Source: CAVTWS01 sp963732655
GTDB taxonomy: Bacteria > Actinomycetota > Acidimicrobiia > Acidimicrobiales > SHLQ01
Direction of reading: 5' to 3'
Assembly (NCBI GenBank): GCA_963732655.1
Contig: CAVTAI010000010.1
Location: 20,692 to 84,691, forward strand
DNA: 64,000 nucleotides
The notes beneath the pieces are model-generated. The model was not told where the DNA came from. It saw nothing but the letters and a program-made list of their open reading frames with translations, and did no database searches. Both the position numbers and the translations under genes were made by a program. The stretch's first letter is position 1; each line of letters begins with the position of its first letter. This document shows, in pieces, positions 8,302-16,103 of the stretch.

Positions 8302-8958
8302 ATGATGGTGACACCGGCGAGACGAGCGATGGCGAACGGGCTCGCAGCGCTCGCCCTGGCGTTCCTGGTGGTGTCGTGCGGGGATCGGAACTCGGACAGC
8401 GACGACAGCACCGTGGCGGGGCTGGTCCGAGTGCCCGCGCCCGAGGTGGCGAGCGTCTTCCTGCCGGACGCGAGCCAGGGGGATGAGGCGCTGCCCATGG
8501 TGGCCGAGGAGGGGGAGCTGCTCATCATGTACTTCGGCTACACGGCGTGCCCGGACATCTGCCCCACCACCATGTCCGACCTCCGCATCGCGCTCGATCA
8601 GCTCGATGAGGGTGATCGCTCCCGCGTCGAGGTGGCCATGGCCACGATCGATCCGAACCGCGACAGCGGGGAGCTCCTCACCGCGTACGTGCAGACGTTC
8701 GTGCCCGAAGCACATGCGCTCCGAACCGACGACGACACCCTGCTCAGAGTGATCGCTGACGCGTTCGGCGCCGATTACCAGGTCACCATCAACGCCGACG
8801 GCGAGCCGGAGGTGGCCCATACGACCTGGCTCTACGCCGTCGATGACCAAGGCCGTCTCCGGGTGCAATGGGCCTTCGATACGCCAAGCGAGGACATCGC
8901 CCGCGACATCCAGATCCTGCTCGACGACACCGGTGAGCGGGACACAACCGAAACCTGA
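8302..8958 (+). CDS. SCO1/SenC-family copper chaperone lipoprotein
   Basis: The 218-residue protein has a signal peptide with lipobox LVVSC (Cys26) and a thioredoxin-fold SCO domain. The metal-binding CPDICP motif sits at about 83-88 and the conserved His at about 173 in VAHTTWLY. SCO proteins bind copper outside the membrane and help assemble the CuA centre of cytochrome c oxidase. It is the first of three genes, followed 16 nt later by a PCu(A)C-type protein and then by a TlpA-type thioredoxin. That order is typical of a copper-delivery module. A GAGGAG site precedes ATG 8302. Confidence 0.92.
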   Translation: MMVTPARRAMANGLAALALAFLVVSCGDRNSDSDDSTVAGLVRVPAPEVASVFLPDASQGDEALPMVAEEGELLIMYFGYTACPDICPTTMSDLRIALDQLDEGDRSRVEVAMATIDPNRDSGELLTAYVQTFVPEAHALRTDDDTLLRVIADAFGADYQVTINADGEPEVAHTTWLYAVDDQGRLRVQWAFDTPSEDIARDIQILLDDTGERDTTET

Positions 8959-8974
8959 CCAGATAGGACCACCG

Positions 8975-9538
8975 ATGACATCGATCTCACGACGAGCGAC
9001 CATTGCTGCAGCATGCGTGCTGCTCCCCCTGGGTGCCGTGGCCTGCGGCGATGACGACGACGAGGCGACCAGCCCGACCGAAGCCGCCGATGCGGGGATC
9101 GGTGGCCCGGAGACCACCGGGGCCGAGGACGCCGCCGCCCTCACCCTGGCCGACGCCTGGGCCCGGATCAGCGCCGCCGGCCAAACGACCGGAGCTGCGT
9201 ACCTGGTGATCACGGGTGGCGCCGCGGCCGATCGGCTCGTCGCGGCGGCTGCGCCGACCACGGTGGCGGCGACGACCGAGATCCACGAAGTCGTGCCTGC
9301 GGAATCGAGCGACACGGCCGAGGCCGACATGGTTGGAATGGACGGTGCCATGACGATGCGGCAGGTCGACGCCCTCGACATCCCGGCCGGGGAGACGGTG
9401 ACGCTCGAGCCGGGCGGGTATCACGTCATGCTCCTTGATCTCGTCGCGCCGCTGGCCGCGGGAGACACCTTCGACCTGGAGCTCACGTTCGAGAACGCGG
9501 GTGTGATGACGGTCGCCGTCGAGGTCCGTGACGAGTGA
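8975..9538 (+). CDS. PCu(A)C-type copper chaperone lipoprotein
   Basis: The 187-residue protein has a lipobox (GAVAC, Cys24) and an acidic linker. Its cupredoxin-like domain carries the Cu(I)-binding pattern of the PCu(A)C family (DUF461): His104 in TEIHEV, the methionines in GAMTMRQVD (about 126 and 128), and H-x-M at about 150-152 in GGYHVMLLDL. It would hand Cu(I) to SCO or directly to cytochrome oxidase on the outer face of the membrane. It lies between the SCO gene and the TlpA gene, whose GTG overlaps its stop codon. Confidence 0.9.
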   Translation: MTSISRRATIAAACVLLPLGAVACGDDDDEATSPTEAADAGIGGPETTGAEDAAALTLADAWARISAAGQTTGAAYLVITGGAAADRLVAAAAPTTVAATTEIHEVVPAESSDTAEADMVGMDGAMTMRQVDALDIPAGETVTLEPGGYHVMLLDLVAPLAAGDTFDLELTFENAGVMTVAVEVRDE

Positions 9539-10062
9539 GCTCTCGTTCGTGCGCACCCTCACGGTGGACCATCCTGTTCCGTGGCTCGGCGGTGGCGGTG
9601 ATGGTGCTCCTCGGCACCGCGGCGTGTACCGGTGGCGGAGTCGGTGACACCGAGGCCGCTCCCGTCGGTGTCGCGTTCACGACCCGGGAAGGCGCATCGA
9701 CCGACCTCGCCGCCTTCGCCGGTCGGCCCCTCGTCGTGAACTTCTTCGCCGCGTGGTGCGCGCCGTGTGTCGCCGAGATGCCCGCCATCGAGGCGGTCCA
9801 CCAGCACCTGGGCGATCGGGTGGCGTTCCTCGGTCTGAGCATCGATCCCGATTCCGGTGACGGATGGGCGATCGCTGACGCGGCTGGCGTGTCGTACGAG
9901 CTGGGCCACGACGCCGATTCGGTCCTGTTCCACGAGCTCGGTGCAGTGGGCATGCCGACGACGGTGCTGATCGACGCCGAGGGCGAGATCGTCGACCGGC
10001 ACACCGGTGCGCTGACCGAGGACAGCCTGTCCGACCTGGTCTCGACCCGATTCGGCCTCTGA
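9535..10062 (+). CDS. TlpA-like thioredoxin-fold lipoprotein
   Basis: The 175-residue product has a lipobox-like GTAAC (Cys31) and a thioredoxin-fold domain with active site FFAAWCAPCVAEMP (Cys75, Cys78) and the cis-Pro segment GAVGMPTTVLID. TlpA-type proteins keep the cysteines of SCO and CuA reduced outside the membrane, which matches the two preceding genes. The GTG start overlaps the previous TGA (GTGA), so expression is translationally coupled. The gene closes the copper-delivery operon. Confidence 0.9.
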   Translation: MSSRSCAPSRWTILFRGSAVAVMVLLGTAACTGGGVGDTEAAPVGVAFTTREGASTDLAAFAGRPLVVNFFAAWCAPCVAEMPAIEAVHQHLGDRVAFLGLSIDPDSGDGWAIADAAGVSYELGHDADSVLFHELGAVGMPTTVLIDAEGEIVDRHTGALTEDSLSDLVSTRFGL

Positions 10063-10100
10063 CCCCCGGAGACGTTCGGGTGGCGTGCCACTATGGCCCG

Positions 10101-10556
10101 ATGCAGGTCACCGCTCGTATCGACTACGCGCTGCGGGCGCTGCTGGAGCTGAGCAACCGCCCCGACCAGCTCATGACACGCGATGAGCTCGCCGAGGCTC
10201 AGGAGATTCCGCCCCGATACCTCGAGAGCATCCTGCTCCAGCTCCGCCAATCCGGACTGGTCATCGGTCAGCGCGGCGCCACCGGTGGGTACCGGCTCGC
10301 CCGCCCGCCGGCGGAGATCACGGTGGCCGATGTCTCGCGGGCCGTCGACGGGCCGCTGGCGTTGATCCAGGGCCAGCGGCCCGAGGCCGTGGTGCACGGC
10401 GGTGCCAGCCGACACCTCGGCGAGATGTGGGTCGGCCTGCGCGCGGCGATCCGATCGGTGATGGAGTCAGTGACCTTGGCCGACCTGCTTGCGGGCGAGC
10501 TCCCGGCACCGGTTCGGGCACTGGTGGCCGACCCGGACGCCTGGCGACCGCGCTAG
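10101..10556 (+). CDS. Rrf2-family transcriptional regulator without Fe-S cysteines
   Basis: From ATG 10101 the 151-residue protein reads MQVTARIDYALRALLELS and has the Rrf2 winged helix (LAEAQEIPPRYLESILLQLR, SGLVIGQRGATGGYRLAR) followed by the dimerisation helix. No cysteine is present, so it cannot bind a [Fe-S] cluster as IscR or NsrR do. It is closer in type to CymR-like sulfur regulators, which sense through protein contacts or other ligands. It is convergent with a TauE/SafE exporter whose promoter carries an inverted repeat, so that exporter is a plausible target. Confidence 0.88.
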   Translation: MQVTARIDYALRALLELSNRPDQLMTRDELAEAQEIPPRYLESILLQLRQSGLVIGQRGATGGYRLARPPAEITVADVSRAVDGPLALIQGQRPEAVVHGGASRHLGEMWVGLRAAIRSVMESVTLADLLAGELPAPVRALVADPDAWRPR

Positions 10557-10566
10557 CGCGGCCTGG

Positions 10567-11436
10567 TCAGGTGGCCGGGGCGACGACGGGGCGGCGGGCC
10601 CGCGACGGGGCGAGGGCGGCGGTCGACACCATGGCGGTGACGACGCCGTACGCCAACCACCTCGACTCACCGAGCTCCGCCCACGTGGCCAGCTCACGCG
10701 AGCTGGTGAACAGCAGCAACCCCGCGACCGCTATGCCCATGCCTCGGGCCGGGAGGTGCCGGACCGTCCGAGCGGCCAGCGGCGCGGCGAGCACTCCGCC
10801 GGCCAGCATGGCCACGACGGTGCCGACCCTGAGATCGTCCCCGAGGTTCCGGAGCAAGGAACCGGACGCGACGGTGGCTACCGCGATCTCGGCCGTGTTG
10901 ACCGAACCCACGACGAAACGGGGCAGGATCCCCCGGTGCAGCAAGTAGGGGGTGACGACGGGCCCCCAGGCACCGATGAGGCCGTTCGTGACGCCGCCCG
11001 TCGCCGCCGCCACGGCGGTGCCGGCGCTGTGGGCGACGTGCTGCGTGTCGTGCGTGTGGGACGGCGACGTGGGAAGCACCCGGCTGAACCGAAACAGGAT
11101 CCGCAGCCCGACGGCGATCAGTAGCGCGGCAAGAATCGGGCGCAGCTGGTCGCCGTCGACCCGCGTGACGATGGTCGTACCGATGACCGCCCCGACGGCG
11201 CCGGGCATGGCGAGTTGGATCACGAGCCGCCGGTCGATGTTGCCGTAGCGCCAGTGCGACACCCCGCCGGCGACGCCGGTCGCGACCTTGGCCAGATTCA
11301 CCGTCGTGGACACGGCGGAGGGGGACAGGCCCCCCGCCAACAAGATGCTGGCCGACGTCGGGCCGAATCCCATGCCCAGCGAACCGTCGACCATCGCCGC
11401 CGCGAAACCGGCCAGAAAGACGAGGACGAGCTCCAT
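10567..11436 (-). CDS. TauE/SafE (TSUP) family membrane exporter
   Basis: The 289-residue integral membrane protein (ATG 11436; a TTG 9 nt upstream is less likely) has about eight hydrophobic segments. It shows the TSUP features FAAAMVDGSLGMGFGPTSA near the N-terminus and ATGGVTNGLIGAWGPVVTPY in the middle, the family's duplicated substrate-pathway motifs. Members move sulfite, sulfonates or other sulfur anions across the membrane. The promoter overlaps a TACCGG-N4-CCGGTA inverted repeat, suggesting repression by an Rrf2-type regulator such as the convergent neighbour. The sulfur role is inferred from family and context. Confidence 0.88.
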   Translation of the reverse strand: MELVLVFLAGFAAAMVDGSLGMGFGPTSASILLAGGLSPSAVSTTVNLAKVATGVAGGVSHWRYGNIDRRLVIQLAMPGAVGAVIGTTIVTRVDGDQLRPILAALLIAVGLRILFRFSRVLPTSPSHTHDTQHVAHSAGTAVAAATGGVTNGLIGAWGPVVTPYLLHRGILPRFVVGSVNTAEIAVATVASGSLLRNLGDDLRVGTVVAMLAGGVLAAPLAARTVRHLPARGMGIAVAGLLLFTSSRELATWAELGESRWLAYGVVTAMVSTAALAPSRARRPVVAPAT

Positions 11437-11445
11437 ATGGCACAA

Positions 11446-11465
11446 ATCCTACCGGAGTACCGGTA
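11446..11465 (-). promoter_or_regulatory. Leaderless promoter and operator-like inverted repeat of the TauE/SafE gene
   Basis: On the minus strand TAGGAT (11451-11446) is a good actinobacterial -10 box, only 9 nt before the ATG. The perfect inverted repeat TACCGG-AGTA-CCGGTA (11450-11465) overlaps its upstream edge. Such placement lets a bound dimer block RNA polymerase. The Rrf2 regulator encoded convergently is the nearest candidate; that link is inferred. Confidence 0.5.
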
Positions 11466-11520
11466 TTTGGATCAAGAGGAGAGATGTCACACGGAGGGGA
11501 CGCCGAAGCCGTCGGGGTCG

Positions 11521-12522
11521 TCAGCCGTGCTCGGGGACGACGAGCACCTTGCCCACGGCACCGCGATCGGCGACCAGGCGTAGGGCGGCGCCCGCGTCCG
11601 CCAGCGAGAACCGAGCTGACACGTAGGGATCGAGTCGCCCGGTCGCCAGGAGCTCCATGAGCTCCGTTTCGTCGCGCCGCGCCTGGTCCCGCCCGCGCTC
11701 GCCGAAGCTGCGCATCTCGAATCCCATGATGGTGATCCCCTTGAGCAGCACCAGGTTGAGCGGGATCCGCGGGATCTCGCCGGCTGCGTAGCCAATGGTG
11801 ACGAACCGGCCACCGAAGCCCATGGAACGCACCGCCGGTTCGGAGTACTGGCCACCGACCGGATCGATCACCACGTCGAACCCCTTCGGCGCCGCCGCCC
11901 GGAGCTGCTCGCGGAAGTCGTCGGCGGTGTAGTCCACCGCGATCTCGGCGCCCCGCTCGAGGCAGACCGCTCGTTTGGCCTCGGTCGACGCGGCGGCCAC
12001 GACGGTCGCCCCCAGCACTCGCGCGACGTCGACCGCCGCCATTCCGACGCCTCCGGCAGCTCCCAGGACGAGCACTCGCTCCCCGGGCTGCACCTTCGCC
12101 ACGGACCGCAGCGAGTGGTATGCCGTGGCGTACGCGACCCAGAACCCGGCAGTGGTGATCGGCTCGACGCCGGCCGGAACCGCCTTGAGACCGGCGGCCG
12201 ACACGACGACCTCCCCGGCGAAGGCGCCCACCATCACGGCACCGAACACGTCGTCGCCCACGGACCAGCGGTCGACCCCCGGACCCACCGCGGAGATCGT
12301 GCCGGCGAACTCGCTGCCCGGAGAGAACGGCACCGGAACCCGCACCTGGTAGCGGTTGTCCATGATCAACACGTCGGGGAAGTTGGCGGCGGCGGCGGCG
12401 ATCCGGACCCGCACCTCGCCCTCACCCGGCTCCGGGAGAGGGATCTGCTCGACGACGAGGTTCTCGGGCGGCCCGTGCTCGTGGAGCACGGCGGCCCACA
12501 TCAAGTTCTGGCTGGTGTTCAC
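11521..12522 (-). CDS. Zinc-independent MDR-family quinone oxidoreductase
   Basis: The 333-residue protein is a medium-chain dehydrogenase/reductase. It has an N-terminal GroES-like domain (AAAAANFPDVLIMDNRYQ, PGSEFAGTISAVGPGVD) and a Rossmann NADPH-binding segment GERVLVLGAAGGVGMAAVD. FDVVIDPVGG and the IPLNLVLLKG region match the NADPH:quinone oxidoreductase branch, which lacks the zinc cysteines. It would reduce quinones or enone substrates. The GTG start has TACTGT 6 nt upstream and no Shine-Dalgarno. The upstream gene on the same strand ends 13 nt before it, so both read-through and its own leaderless promoter are possible. Confidence 0.9.
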   Translation of the reverse strand: MNTSQNLMWAAVLHEHGPPENLVVEQIPLPEPGEGEVRVRIAAAAANFPDVLIMDNRYQVRVPVPFSPGSEFAGTISAVGPGVDRWSVGDDVFGAVMVGAFAGEVVVSAAGLKAVPAGVEPITTAGFWVAYATAYHSLRSVAKVQPGERVLVLGAAGGVGMAAVDVARVLGATVVAAASTEAKRAVCLERGAEIAVDYTADDFREQLRAAAPKGFDVVIDPVGGQYSEPAVRSMGFGGRFVTIGYAAGEIPRIPLNLVLLKGITIMGFEMRSFGERGRDQARRDETELMELLATGRLDPYVSARFSLADAGAALRLVADRGAVGKVLVVPEHG

Positions 12523-12528
12523 GGAGGG

Positions 12529-12534
12529 ACAGTA
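12529..12534 (-). promoter_or_regulatory. Candidate -10 box for the quinone oxidoreductase gene
   Basis: TACTGT on the minus strand lies 6 nt before the GTG at 12522, inside the 13-nt gap after the upstream gene. It would give a leaderless internal transcript. Confidence 0.35.
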
Positions 12535-12535
12535 C

Positions 12536-13363
12536 TCAGCCCTGATGGCGAGCGCCGAGGGAGACGAGGGTCGAGGTGGTCAGGCGGTCGGCGCCGACAT
12601 CGTACGACCGGACCCGCACGAGGGCCTGCTCCGCGGTCACGCCGAGCACCTCGGGTCGGAAGCGAATCGGCCCCACCCGGCTCGGTGCGAGGTAGCGGAT
12701 GAGCAGGCCGAGCGGTGGGCGCCCGGCGGTGGCGGGATGCCGGATCGCGGCTTCTTCGGCCCCGATGGCGATGAGGCCTCCGTGCAACATGCCCCACGGA
12801 TTCCGCAGCTGTTCGGTGACGTCCAGGTCGACTTCGTGGTCAGGGGTGGACGTCAGACCCAGGTACTCGCCGAGCGGCAGCGGAAGGTCCATGCGCTCCA
12901 CGCCGGCGTCCAGCCGAACGCCGCGCGGCCAGAGATCGGTCGACGGCGGCGACTCGACGGTCAGGCAGTGCGAGGTGATCGACCCCACACCGAGCACCTC
13001 GTCCGTCGCGTCGTCGAACAGGTCGAGGTCGCAGACCGACGTGGTCGAACCGGTTCGAACTTCCGTCCCGACGATCCGTACCGGACGGACGCCGATGGGA
13101 GCGACCAGACGCATCTCCAGATCGGTCGTGACGACCCACGTACCTTCCGGCGCGGCGAGGCCGGCGGCGAGTCCCCCGGCGCCATCGGCCGTGAACGTGA
13201 TGGCCCCGAGCCGGAGATGCCCCAATGAGTCGATGAGGCTCGGCCTCGGTTCCATCCAATTGATGACTCGCCCGTCGACCTCCACCTGGGAGCCCGAGCT
13301 CATGGACGTGAAGAAGCCGGGCGGTCGCTTCTGGAACTCGGGGCTGCGGCGGTTCGTCGTCAC
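12536..13363 (-). CDS. Double-hotdog thioesterase-like protein (PaaI-type)
   Basis: The 275-residue product appears to hold two hotdog halves. The C-terminal half carries LRNPWGMLHGGLIAIGAEEA, the H-G-G motif of PaaI-type acyl-CoA thioesterases, ahead of a strand LLIRYLAPSRVGPIR. The N-terminal half (DSLGHLRLGAITFTADG, VVTTDLEMRLVAPIG) has the same order without a clear catalytic residue. It probably hydrolyses an aromatic or medium-chain acyl-CoA in the cytoplasm. The neighbouring quinone oxidoreductase may act in the same catabolic route, but nothing in the sequence fixes the substrate. Confidence 0.8.
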   Translation of the reverse strand: MTTNRRSPEFQKRPPGFFTSMSSGSQVEVDGRVINWMEPRPSLIDSLGHLRLGAITFTADGAGGLAAGLAAPEGTWVVTTDLEMRLVAPIGVRPVRIVGTEVRTGSTTSVCDLDLFDDATDEVLGVGSITSHCLTVESPPSTDLWPRGVRLDAGVERMDLPLPLGEYLGLTSTPDHEVDLDVTEQLRNPWGMLHGGLIAIGAEEAAIRHPATAGRPPLGLLIRYLAPSRVGPIRFRPEVLGVTAEQALVRVRSYDVGADRLTTSTLVSLGARHQG

Positions 13364-13418
13364 GATCGCTGAGCTTGGCAGCTGGCGCCCGACGGTCCCG
13401 AATCGACACCCGTCTCCG

Positions 13419-13856
13419 TCAGGTCGGCGGGGATCCCGGATCTGGCCTCCAGCTCACCGGCGTGAGGAGCTGGCGGCTGACCAGCTCCTTGCAGGCCAGG
13501 TGCATCGTCGGTTCGTGCTCCAGGCCCAACCCGACCAGATCGGGACCGAGCGAGTGGGCGTAGATCACCAGACGACGGGCGTCGAAGAGGCAACGCCCGT
13601 CGGGATGGACGTCGACATCGATCTGGGCCCCTGAGACGTCGGTCAGGCAGCAGCCATTGGCGTCGACGATGTACTCGATCCCCGAACGCGAACGACCAGC
13701 CGCGGCGACCTCGCCGGCCGCCACGGAATCGATCAACTCCCGTAGCCCGCCCGTGAAGCCGAAGTCCGCGAGGACCTGGGTCCGTAGGGCCTCGAGCATC
13801 ACCACGTAGCTGATGATCAGCGCTTCGGGTGTGGTGGGGTGAGGTAAGGGGCGCAT
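13419..13856 (-). CDS. Uncharacterised 145-residue protein
   Basis: The frame runs from ATG 13856 and is not explained by any opposite-strand gene. A helical first half (PEALIISYVVMLEALRTQVL) is followed by a compact acidic segment GAQIDVDVHPDGRCLFDARR and another helical stretch. The D-x-D-x-H-P-DG-x-C-x-FDARRL pattern faintly recalls DUF6896, but that is only an impression. There is no signal peptide or membrane segment. It stands alone between the thioesterase gene and the repair genes. Confidence 0.55.
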   Translation of the reverse strand: MRPLPHPTTPEALIISYVVMLEALRTQVLADFGFTGGLRELIDSVAAGEVAAAGRSRSGIEYIVDANGCCLTDVSGAQIDVDVHPDGRCLFDARRLVIYAHSLGPDLVGLGLEHEPTMHLACKELVSRQLLTPVSWRPDPGSPPT

Positions 13857-13947
13857 CGATCCAGCACGGCTCGGGCCCGCTCGAACTCACCTCTGGTCTA
13901 GCGCGCCGGGGGCGAGGCGGGGTGTATGCCTCGGCGGCGAGCCCCGG

Positions 13948-14445
13948 TCAGGCGTGGATCAGGACCCGTTGCTCGTGATCGAGCAGCCAGGCTTTCGTCT
14001 CGACGCCCGCCGCGAAGCCGGTCAGATGACCGGAGGCGCCCACGACCCGGTGACACGGGACGATGATCGGGATCGGGTTGCGGCCGTTCGCCGCACCGAC
14101 GGCCCGAGCCTTGTTGGGGTCGCCCAGCCGCCGAGCCTGCTCGCCGTAGGAGATGGTGTCGCCGAACGGGATCTCCCGCAACACCTGCCACGCCGACTGT
14201 TGGAACGCGGTGCCTTTGGGAGCGAGCGGGAGGTCGAACGTCTGGCGCGACCCGGCGAAGTACTCGTCGAGCTGACGACGGGTTTCGACGAGGACCGGAT
14301 CTGCTTCCTCGGTCTGCGCCCCGTCCAACCTGAATGCGTCGATCCCTTCGCCCGGCCACAGGACGGCGCGGAGGCCGGTCTCGTCGGCGAAGAGCACGAG
14401 TGGTCCGACCGGGGAGGGCATGGTGCAGGTGGTGAGGGTGGTCAT
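13948..14445 (-). CDS. ogt: Methylated-DNA--protein-cysteine methyltransferase
   Basis: This 165-residue protein has the catalytic IIVPCHRVVGASG motif (acceptor Cys131) and the helix-turn-helix segment GTAFQQSAWQVLREIPFGDT typical of Ogt/AGT. It removes O6-alkyl groups from guanine in a single-use reaction. The ATG overlaps the stop of the upstream Ada-AlkA gene by 4 nt, so both are co-translated. The Ada-AlkA protein has no methyltransferase domain, so this gene supplies that activity. The length is normal for the family. Confidence 0.95.
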   Translation of the reverse strand: MTTLTTCTMPSPVGPLVLFADETGLRAVLWPGEGIDAFRLDGAQTEEADPVLVETRRQLDEYFAGSRQTFDLPLAPKGTAFQQSAWQVLREIPFGDTISYGEQARRLGDPNKARAVGAANGRNPIPIIVPCHRVVGASGHLTGFAAGVETKAWLLDHEQRVLIHA

Positions 14446-16049
14446 GATCGGGTCTCCTGAGGTGGCGAGGCGGGGCCGGGTTGGGCCCACAGGTGGTGGA
14501 GGGCATACGAACGCCAGGGCCGCCACCGTTGGGAACGTTCGCGTGCCGTGCGGGGGTCGGTCGGTTCGCCGATGGCGGCCAGCCCGTGTTTGACGCCCAG
14601 GTCGGTCGGTAGGAAGACATCGGGGTGGCCCAGGGCGCGCATCACGATGTAGTCCGCGGTCCACGGTCCGATGCCGGGCAGGGCCTGGAGCCGCTCCGAT
14701 GTCTCGTCGGGGTCGGCGCCGGGTCCGAGGTCGATCCGATCGTCGGCCAACGCCCGGCTGAGCTCGATCAGCGCCCGACCGCGGGCACGAGGCATGGGGA
14801 GGTCGGTCGGCTCGAGCGTGGCGAGGGTCTCCACGCTCGGGAACATGTGCGTGAGGGCCGGGTGATCGATCGCCGCCGCACGGCCATGGTCCCGCACCAG
14901 CCGGGCGGCCACCGTGCGGGCGCCGGCCACTGAGACCTGCTGGCCGATGACCGCTCGTATGGCGATCTCGTGCCCATCGACGTGACCCGGGGACCGCAGG
15001 CCGGCACGGGCGGCGACGAGCGGGCTGAGCATCGGGTCCGCCGCCAGGTGGTCGTCGATGGCGAACGGGTCGGCGTCGAGATCGAGGAGACGGCGGCACC
15101 GTTGCACCGCCGTGCCGACATCACGCCAGTCGGTCATCGTCAACCGACACGTGAGATGGGCGGCCCCGGTGCCAACGGGGGTCGAGATATCGACCGTGCT
15201 GCCTGGGGTCGATATCTCGACCGTGCTGGCTGGGGTCGAGATCTCGACCGTGCTGGCTGGGGTCGATATCTCGACCGTGGCCGGGCCGTGGGGGAGCGCG
15301 AGCACTCGGGCGTAGGTCGCGCCGTCGGCGTGCTCGACCCCGGGGACGGCCCGGCGCCCGAGGAACTCGAACAACGCAACGACGGCCAGCGGGCGGCGGT
15401 ACGGGAGTTGGATCTCGATGGTTCCGGGCACCGGTGACGCCGGGCCCCTCCGCCGGCCCCGCAGCTCGGTCGGCGACGAGGCGAACACCTCGCGGATCGT
15501 GTCGTTGAACTGCCGGATCGAGGAGAACCCGGCCGCGAACGCCACGTCGGTGAGGGGGAGGTCGGTCGTCTCGATGAGTAGGCGTGCGGTGTGGGCCCGT
15601 TGGGCTCGGGCCAGAGCCAAGGGCCCGGCCCCCAACTCGGTGCGGAGCAGCCGCCCGAGATGGCGCTCGCTGTAAGCCAGCCGGTGCGCCAGACCGGTCA
15701 CGCCCTCCCGATCCACGACACCGTCGGCGATGAGGCGCACCGCCCGGGCCGCCAGATCGGCCCGAACGTTCCACTCCGGTGAGCCCGGAGCGGCGTCAGG
15801 GCGACACCTCTTGCAGGCTCGGAACCCGAGCTGCTGAGCCGCCGCGGGAGTGCGGAAGAAGCGGACGTTCTTCCGGCGAGGAGTGGTCGCCGGACAGCTG
15901 GGTCGGCAGTAGATGCCCGTGGACGTGACGGCCACGGTGAACCACCCGTCGAAACGGGGATCGCGTCCCGAGATGACCTGGTAACACCAATCCGGGTCGA
16001 GCGTGGGGGGTGAGGCGGGAGCGAGCACGACATGATCGTGCCCGATCAC
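14442..16049 (-). CDS. Ada-AlkA fusion: methyl-sensing AraC activator with 3-methyladenine DNA glycosylase
   Basis: The 535-residue protein has three parts. Residues 20-90 form an Ada-type zinc/methyl-acceptor domain with Cys48, Cys52, Cys79 and Cys82 (GIYCRPSC, RACKRC). Residues 95-200 form an AraC-type DNA-binding domain (DVAFAAGFSSIRQFN). Residues 208-510 form AlkA_N plus a HhH-GPD glycosylase with LPGIGPWTADYIV and the catalytic Asp in FLPTDLGVKHG. Methylation of Cys48 by phosphotriesters would turn it into an activator of the adaptive response. A 9-residue repeat (STVEISTPA, about 258-291) expands a loop in AlkA_N. The GTG start at 16049 is the only good one. Confidence 0.93.
   Translation of the reverse strand: MIGHDHVVLAPASPPTLDPDWCYQVISGRDPRFDGWFTVAVTSTGIYCRPSCPATTPRRKNVRFFRTPAAAQQLGFRACKRCRPDAAPGSPEWNVRADLAARAVRLIADGVVDREGVTGLAHRLAYSERHLGRLLRTELGAGPLALARAQRAHTARLLIETTDLPLTDVAFAAGFSSIRQFNDTIREVFASSPTELRGRRRGPASPVPGTIEIQLPYRRPLAVVALFEFLGRRAVPGVEHADGATYARVLALPHGPATVEISTPASTVEISTPASTVEISTPGSTVDISTPVGTGAAHLTCRLTMTDWRDVGTAVQRCRRLLDLDADPFAIDDHLAADPMLSPLVAARAGLRSPGHVDGHEIAIRAVIGQQVSVAGARTVAARLVRDHGRAAAIDHPALTHMFPSVETLATLEPTDLPMPRARGRALIELSRALADDRIDLGPGADPDETSERLQALPGIGPWTADYIVMRALGHPDVFLPTDLGVKHGLAAIGEPTDPRTARERSQRWRPWRSYALHHLWAQPGPASPPQETRS
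15178..15285 (-). repeat. Four in-frame 27-bp tandem repeats inside Ada-AlkA
   Basis: Copies lie at 15178-15204, 15205-15231, 15232-15258 and 15259-15285. Each has the core GGTCGANATNTCGACC; the third copy is a perfect palindrome (GGTCGAGATCTCGACC). Copies differ at the two central positions and the last at its edge. The unit adds nine residues per copy (STVEISTPA), so expansion leaves the frame intact. The ancestral gene probably had one copy. Confidence 0.9.
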
Positions 16050-16103
16050 CAGGCGCTTGACTAGCGGAAATCGGCCATCGCCGTGGGTTCCGTGCTCGGC
16101 TGC

